A stretch of DNA of 8,899 bases from contig DKMG01000008.1 of the NCBI GenBank assembly GCA_002469975.1, positions 1 through 8,899 on the forward strand, written 5' to 3'. Positions 6,284 through 8,899 of this stretch are shown here, piece after piece (the stretch's first letter is position 1; each line of letters starts with the position of its first letter). The notes under the pieces are model-generated. The model was not told where the DNA came from. It did no database searches and was given only the letters and a program-made list of their open reading frames with translations. Both the position numbers and the translations under genes were made by a program. The stretch is from Proteobacteria bacterium UBA7420. GTDB taxonomy: Bacteria; Pseudomonadota; Gammaproteobacteria; Magnimaribacterales; D2472.

Positions 6284-8028
6284 GCACACAGGCCCTTACC
6301 TATCTTTTTGTCGGACTCTCTTTTGCTTTATATATAGGCATCGCTATTTGGTCTCGAGCTAAATCTACCAGTGATTTTTATATTGCAGGAAAAGGAGTTA
6401 ACCCAATCGCCAATGGCATGGCCACAGCAGCGGATTGGATGTCAGCTGCTTCATTTATCTCTATGGCAGGTTTAATTGCCTTCATGGGGAAGGATGGCTC
6501 AGTTTATTTAATGGGCTGGACAGGTGGATATGTTTTATTAGCGCTCCTTTTAGCGCCATACCTTAGAAAATTTGGGCAGTTCACGGTGCCAGATTTTATA
6601 GGCACTAGGTACTATTCAAAAGCTGCCAGATTAGTTGCGGTGGTGTGCTTAATCTTTGTTTCATTTACCTATGTCGCAGGGCAGATGCGCGGAGTAGGGA
6701 TTGTCTTTTCAAGGTTTCTAGAAGTGGATATTAACGTCGGAGTTATTATAGGAATGGCAATCGTCTTTTTTTACGCTGTATTGGGTGGCATGAAAGGCAT
6801 TACATACACTCAAGTCGCTCAATACTGTGTATTAATTTTTGCATATCTTGTCCCAGCAATCTTCATCTCTATTTTAATGACGGGCAATCCCGTCCCGCAA
6901 CTTGGGTTTGGAGATACACTGGTTGATAGCTCTACATATCTATTAGATAAATTAGATCAAGTGACAACTGAACTAGGCTTCTTGGCCTACACGGAGAGCT
7001 CCAAAAGCACCATAGACATCTTTTGTATAACGGCAGCGCTAATGTTTGGCACAGCGGGGCTGCCGCATGTCATTGTTCGATTTTTTACAGTGCCCACCGT
7101 TCAAGATGCCAGAAAATCAGCTGGCTATGCACTCATATTTATAGCCCTGCTATATACCACCGCACCTGCAGTTGGTGCATTTGCAAGAATGAACTTCATC
7201 GATTCTATTCAAGATACTCAGTATTCATCCTCACCAAGCTGGTTTAAGAACTGGGAAGGCATAGGATTAATTGCATGGAACGACAAAAATAATGATGGCA
7301 TCATTCATTATTCAGTTGGCAACACCTTTGAAGATAACCGACCACAGTTTATAGATGCTACTGGAGATCATGGTCAAAGGTTAACTAGCAATACCAGCGA
7401 TACCTCCAATCAAAATGAAGTTTATATTGATAAAGATATTATGGTTCTTGCCAATCCTGAAATAGCTAAACTGCCAGGCTGGGTCATTGCACTGGTTGCA
7501 GCAGGAGGCTTGGCTGCAGCCCTCTCGACAGCTGCAGGATTGCTTTTAGTTATCTCTTCTTCCATATCGCACGACTTATTAAAGAAAACATTTAAACCTA
7601 ATATCTCAGAAAAACAGGAATTATTTTATGCACGATGCGCAGCTGCAGTTGCAATTGTGATTGCTGGACTTTTTGGGATTTTCCCGCCAGGGTTTGTTGC
7701 ACAGGTTGTGGCCTTTGCGTTTGGGCTAGCTGCTGCAACAATTTTTCCAGCATTATTTTTAGGTATTTTTTCCAAATCAATGAATAAGGAAGGCGCTATT
7801 GCCGGCATGGTCACAGGACTGGTCTTCACCTCTAGCTATATTATTTATTATAAATTTCTTAATCCAGCATTTGATAATGCTAGCTTCTGGATTGGTTCCA
7901 TCTCTCCCGAGGGCATAGGATTTATTGGAATGCTCATGAATTTCTTTATAGCAATTATAATCTCACGATTTTACCCAAAACCTCCCAAAGTAGTTTCCGA
8001 CATGGTGACATTAATTAGACAGCCTTAG
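6280..8028 (+). CDS. sodium:solute symporter large subunit, probable small organic acid uptake
   Basis: 582 residues with about 13 membrane segments, slightly longer than ActP acetate permeases. Family features are SDFYIAGKGVNPIANGMA (31-48), ADWMSAASFISMAGLIA (51-67), the LGGMKGITYTQVAQY stretch (168-182), GLPHVIVRFFTVP (260-272) and AGGLAAALSTAAGLLL (408-423), the last being part of the sodium-binding core in this family. A long polar loop (about 305-395) interrupts the membrane core and contains NDKNNDGIIHY (334-344), similar to a calcium-binding loop but with Val where the last ligand should be. With the DUF4212 partner this is a VC_2705-like two-gene symporter. Acetate, pyruvate, lactate or other short carboxylates are plausible substrates by family; the sequence does not choose among them. 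No clear terminator follows; the next promoter begins within ten bases of the stop. Confidence 0.92.
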   Translation: MSTQALTYLFVGLSFALYIGIAIWSRAKSTSDFYIAGKGVNPIANGMATAADWMSAASFISMAGLIAFMGKDGSVYLMGWTGGYVLLALLLAPYLRKFGQFTVPDFIGTRYYSKAARLVAVVCLIFVSFTYVAGQMRGVGIVFSRFLEVDINVGVIIGMAIVFFYAVLGGMKGITYTQVAQYCVLIFAYLVPAIFISILMTGNPVPQLGFGDTLVDSSTYLLDKLDQVTTELGFLAYTESSKSTIDIFCITAALMFGTAGLPHVIVRFFTVPTVQDARKSAGYALIFIALLYTTAPAVGAFARMNFIDSIQDTQYSSSPSWFKNWEGIGLIAWNDKNNDGIIHYSVGNTFEDNRPQFIDATGDHGQRLTSNTSDTSNQNEVYIDKDIMVLANPEIAKLPGWVIALVAAGGLAAALSTAAGLLLVISSSISHDLLKKTFKPNISEKQELFYARCAAAVAIVIAGLFGIFPPGFVAQVVAFAFGLAAATIFPALFLGIFSKSMNKEGAIAGMVTGLVFTSSYIIYYKFLNPAFDNASFWIGSISPEGIGFIGMLMNFFIAIIISRFYPKPPKVVSDMVTLIRQP

Positions 8029-8034
8029 CCAGTC

Positions 8035-8065
8035 TTGGCAACCCACTCTAATTAAATTGTATAAT
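8035..8065 (+). promoter_or_regulatory. sigma-70-type promoter before the nucleotidylyltransferase gene
   Basis: TTGGCA (8035-8040, five of six to TTGACA) and a perfect TATAAT (8060-8065) are separated by 19 bases, a little long. Transcription would start near 8072, leaving a leader of about 24 bases that contains the ribosome binding site. It is the best -35/-10 pair in the window. Confidence 0.6.
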
Positions 8066-8095
8066 TACACCTCTTAAAAGTCAGGGGTGTTTAAA

Positions 8096-8536
8096 GTGAA
8101 AATTATAGTTGTCAGTGGAGGATTCGATCCTATTCATTCCGGGCATATCGAATACTTTAAAGCAGCAAAAAGACTTGGAGACCACCTCGTAGTTGCTTTA
8201 AATAGTGATGCTTGGCTCAAAAGAAAAAAAGGTAACTTTTTCATGCCCTTTACAGAAAGAGAAATTATAGTGTCAAATTTACGAGTAGTAGATGAGGTTA
8301 TTGGCTTTGAAGATGATAGTCAGGGTGGTTGTTCTCTAGCTTTAGAAGACGTTAAATTAAAATATCCAGCTGACGAGATTATTTTCTGCAATGGGGGCGA
8401 TCGAGCATCCCATAATATTCCAGAGATGGCAGTCGAAGGCATTACTTTTGAGTTTAGCGTAGGGGGAGATCATAAAATGAATTCCTCTAGCTCTCTCTTG
8501 AAGGACTGGCAGTACACAAGCGATGATAGAGTTTGA
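8096..8536 (+). CDS. HxGH nucleotidylyltransferase (cytidylyl/adenylyltransferase fold), N-terminal half of a probable fusion
   Basis: 146 residues from GTG 8096, chosen because AGGGG at 8083-8087 lies eight bases upstream; GTG 8087 would add three residues and overlap that site. The Rossmann-type fold is marked by SGGFDPIHSGH (7-17) with the nucleotide-binding HSGH, ALNSDAWLKRKKG (34-46), TEREIIVSNLRVVDEV (53-68), CNGGDR (98-103) and MNSSSSLLKDW (128-138), similar to the ISSS/T-x-x motif of the family. Such enzymes couple CTP or ATP to a phosphorylated alcohol or sugar, as in glycerol-3-phosphate cytidylyltransferase or the HldE C-terminal domain. The substrate here is unknown; a role in cell-surface polysaccharide precursors is inferred. 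The ORF ends at TGA (8534-8536), but the frame continues as a cupin domain without any start codon, so this may be only half of the intended protein. Confidence 0.85.
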   Translation: MKIIVVSGGFDPIHSGHIEYFKAAKRLGDHLVVALNSDAWLKRKKGNFFMPFTEREIIVSNLRVVDEVIGFEDDSQGGCSLALEDVKLKYPADEIIFCNGGDRASHNIPEMAVEGITFEFSVGGDHKMNSSSSLLKDWQYTSDDRV

Positions 8537-8869
8537 GGAAAGTTCTATAACTTATTCCAAGACTCTAGAATTAAAGTTAAAGAGCTGATTATAGATCCAG
8601 GGAAAGGCATTTCCTTTCAGAGGCACCAAAAGAGAAGTGAGGTATGGTTTATCAGCAAAGGCTCATGCCTTGTGAAGCATAGCTCAACTGAGCCAGAGAA
8701 TGCTTCTGATGTAGAGCTTGGCACGGATGATATATTTCATGTGCGACAGGGTGATTGGCATCAATTAATCAATCCATCAGAAGCAGCTTGCCATGTGATT
8801 GAGATTCAATATGGAGAATCTACCAGCGAAGATGATATTGAAAGACTCTTTTTTTATGAAGGTAACTAA
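8537..8869 (+). pseudogene. cupin domain in frame after TGA, C-terminal half of the nucleotidylyltransferase gene
   Basis: Read in the same frame as the upstream gene, bases 8537-8866 give 110 residues starting GKFYNLFQDS. They form a full cupin similar to type II mannose-6-phosphate isomerase domains: KVKELIIDPGKGISFQRHQ (160-178 of the combined frame), RSEVWFISKG (180-189; H177 and E182 as metal ligands), then DDIFHVRQGDWHQLIN (211-226; H222), and the usual tail IEIQYGESTSEDDIERL. No ATG, GTG or TTG occurs before GTG 8672, which would remove the first metal motif, so independent translation of the whole domain is unlikely. With TGG in place of TGA the junction would read R-V-W-G-K-F, like the R-x-W-G-x-Y/F start of such cupins. 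Possible readings are a nonsense mutation, a sequence error, or UGA readthrough. UGA ends two other genes here, so a changed genetic code is unlikely. Confidence 0.75.
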
Positions 8870-8875
8870 GCTCTC

Positions 8876-8899
8876 TTAGCCAAGATCTGCTAACTTTTT
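8876..8899 (+). terminator. probable terminator at the window edge
   Basis: TTAGC (8876-8880) and GCTAA (8889-8893) form a 5-bp stem around an 8-base loop, followed by CTTTTT to the last base of the window. The stem is short and the T-run may continue outside. Position seven bases after the cupin stop supports the call and suggests that the cupin half still belongs to the transcription unit. Confidence 0.5.

Noticed and set aside
8534..8536. A reassigned genetic code with UGA as Trp
   Set aside because: TGA is used as the natural end of the kinase gene (5501-5503) and the DUF4212 gene (6281-6283), both at family-typical lengths, so UGA is a normal stop here.
8672..8869. A separate 65-residue gene starting at GTG 8672
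   Set aside because: This start lies inside the cupin after the first metal motif, has no ribosome binding site, and the reading frame upstream of it is clearly part of the same domain back to the TGA.

Overview
The window looks like a chromosomal segment of an AT-rich marine gammaproteobacterium, in the style of SAR86 or similar oligotrophic lineages. The reasons are compact gene packing with overlapping genes, AT-rich intergenic DNA, a TonB-dependent receptor under a vitamin riboswitch, and a two-component sodium symporter. This placement is inferred from gene content alone. All genes lie on the + strand, and there are no phage genes, insertion sequences or CRISPR arrays.

Region 1 (1-1618): the window opens inside the 3' end of a tRNA gene (T-arm, acceptor strand and encoded CCA). 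An exported UshA-type 5'-nucleotidase/metallophosphatase follows. Region 2 (1619-2021) is about 400 bases without a large gene but is not empty. It holds a possible structured terminator with a T-run, a 30-residue lysine-rich micro-protein gene with its own ribosome binding site, a hairpin terminator, and a clear thiamine pyrophosphate (TPP) riboswitch whose 3' end runs into the next start codon.

Region 3 (2022-5503) is a thiamine salvage operon of three overlapping genes: a TonB-dependent outer-membrane receptor, a PnuC-family inner-membrane transporter (PnuT type) and an APH/choline-kinase-fold kinase, most likely a thiamine kinase. The proposed logic is uptake across the outer membrane, facilitated diffusion across the inner membrane, then trapping by phosphorylation, all shut off when TPP is plentiful. 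No thiamine biosynthesis gene is visible here.

Region 4 (5530-8028) has a lipoprotein with a divergent FKBP domain, then a tightly coupled pair: a DUF4212 small subunit and a large sodium:solute symporter subunit, probably for a small organic acid. Region 5 (8035-8899) has a good promoter and a HxGH-type nucleotidylyltransferase. Its reading frame ends at a TGA, yet continues in the same frame as a complete cupin domain. The TGA sits where a Trp codon would be expected, so this appears to be a two-domain fusion gene broken, or recoded, by one base. It is the most unusual feature of the window, together with the riboswitch that buries its own Shine-Dalgarno sequence.
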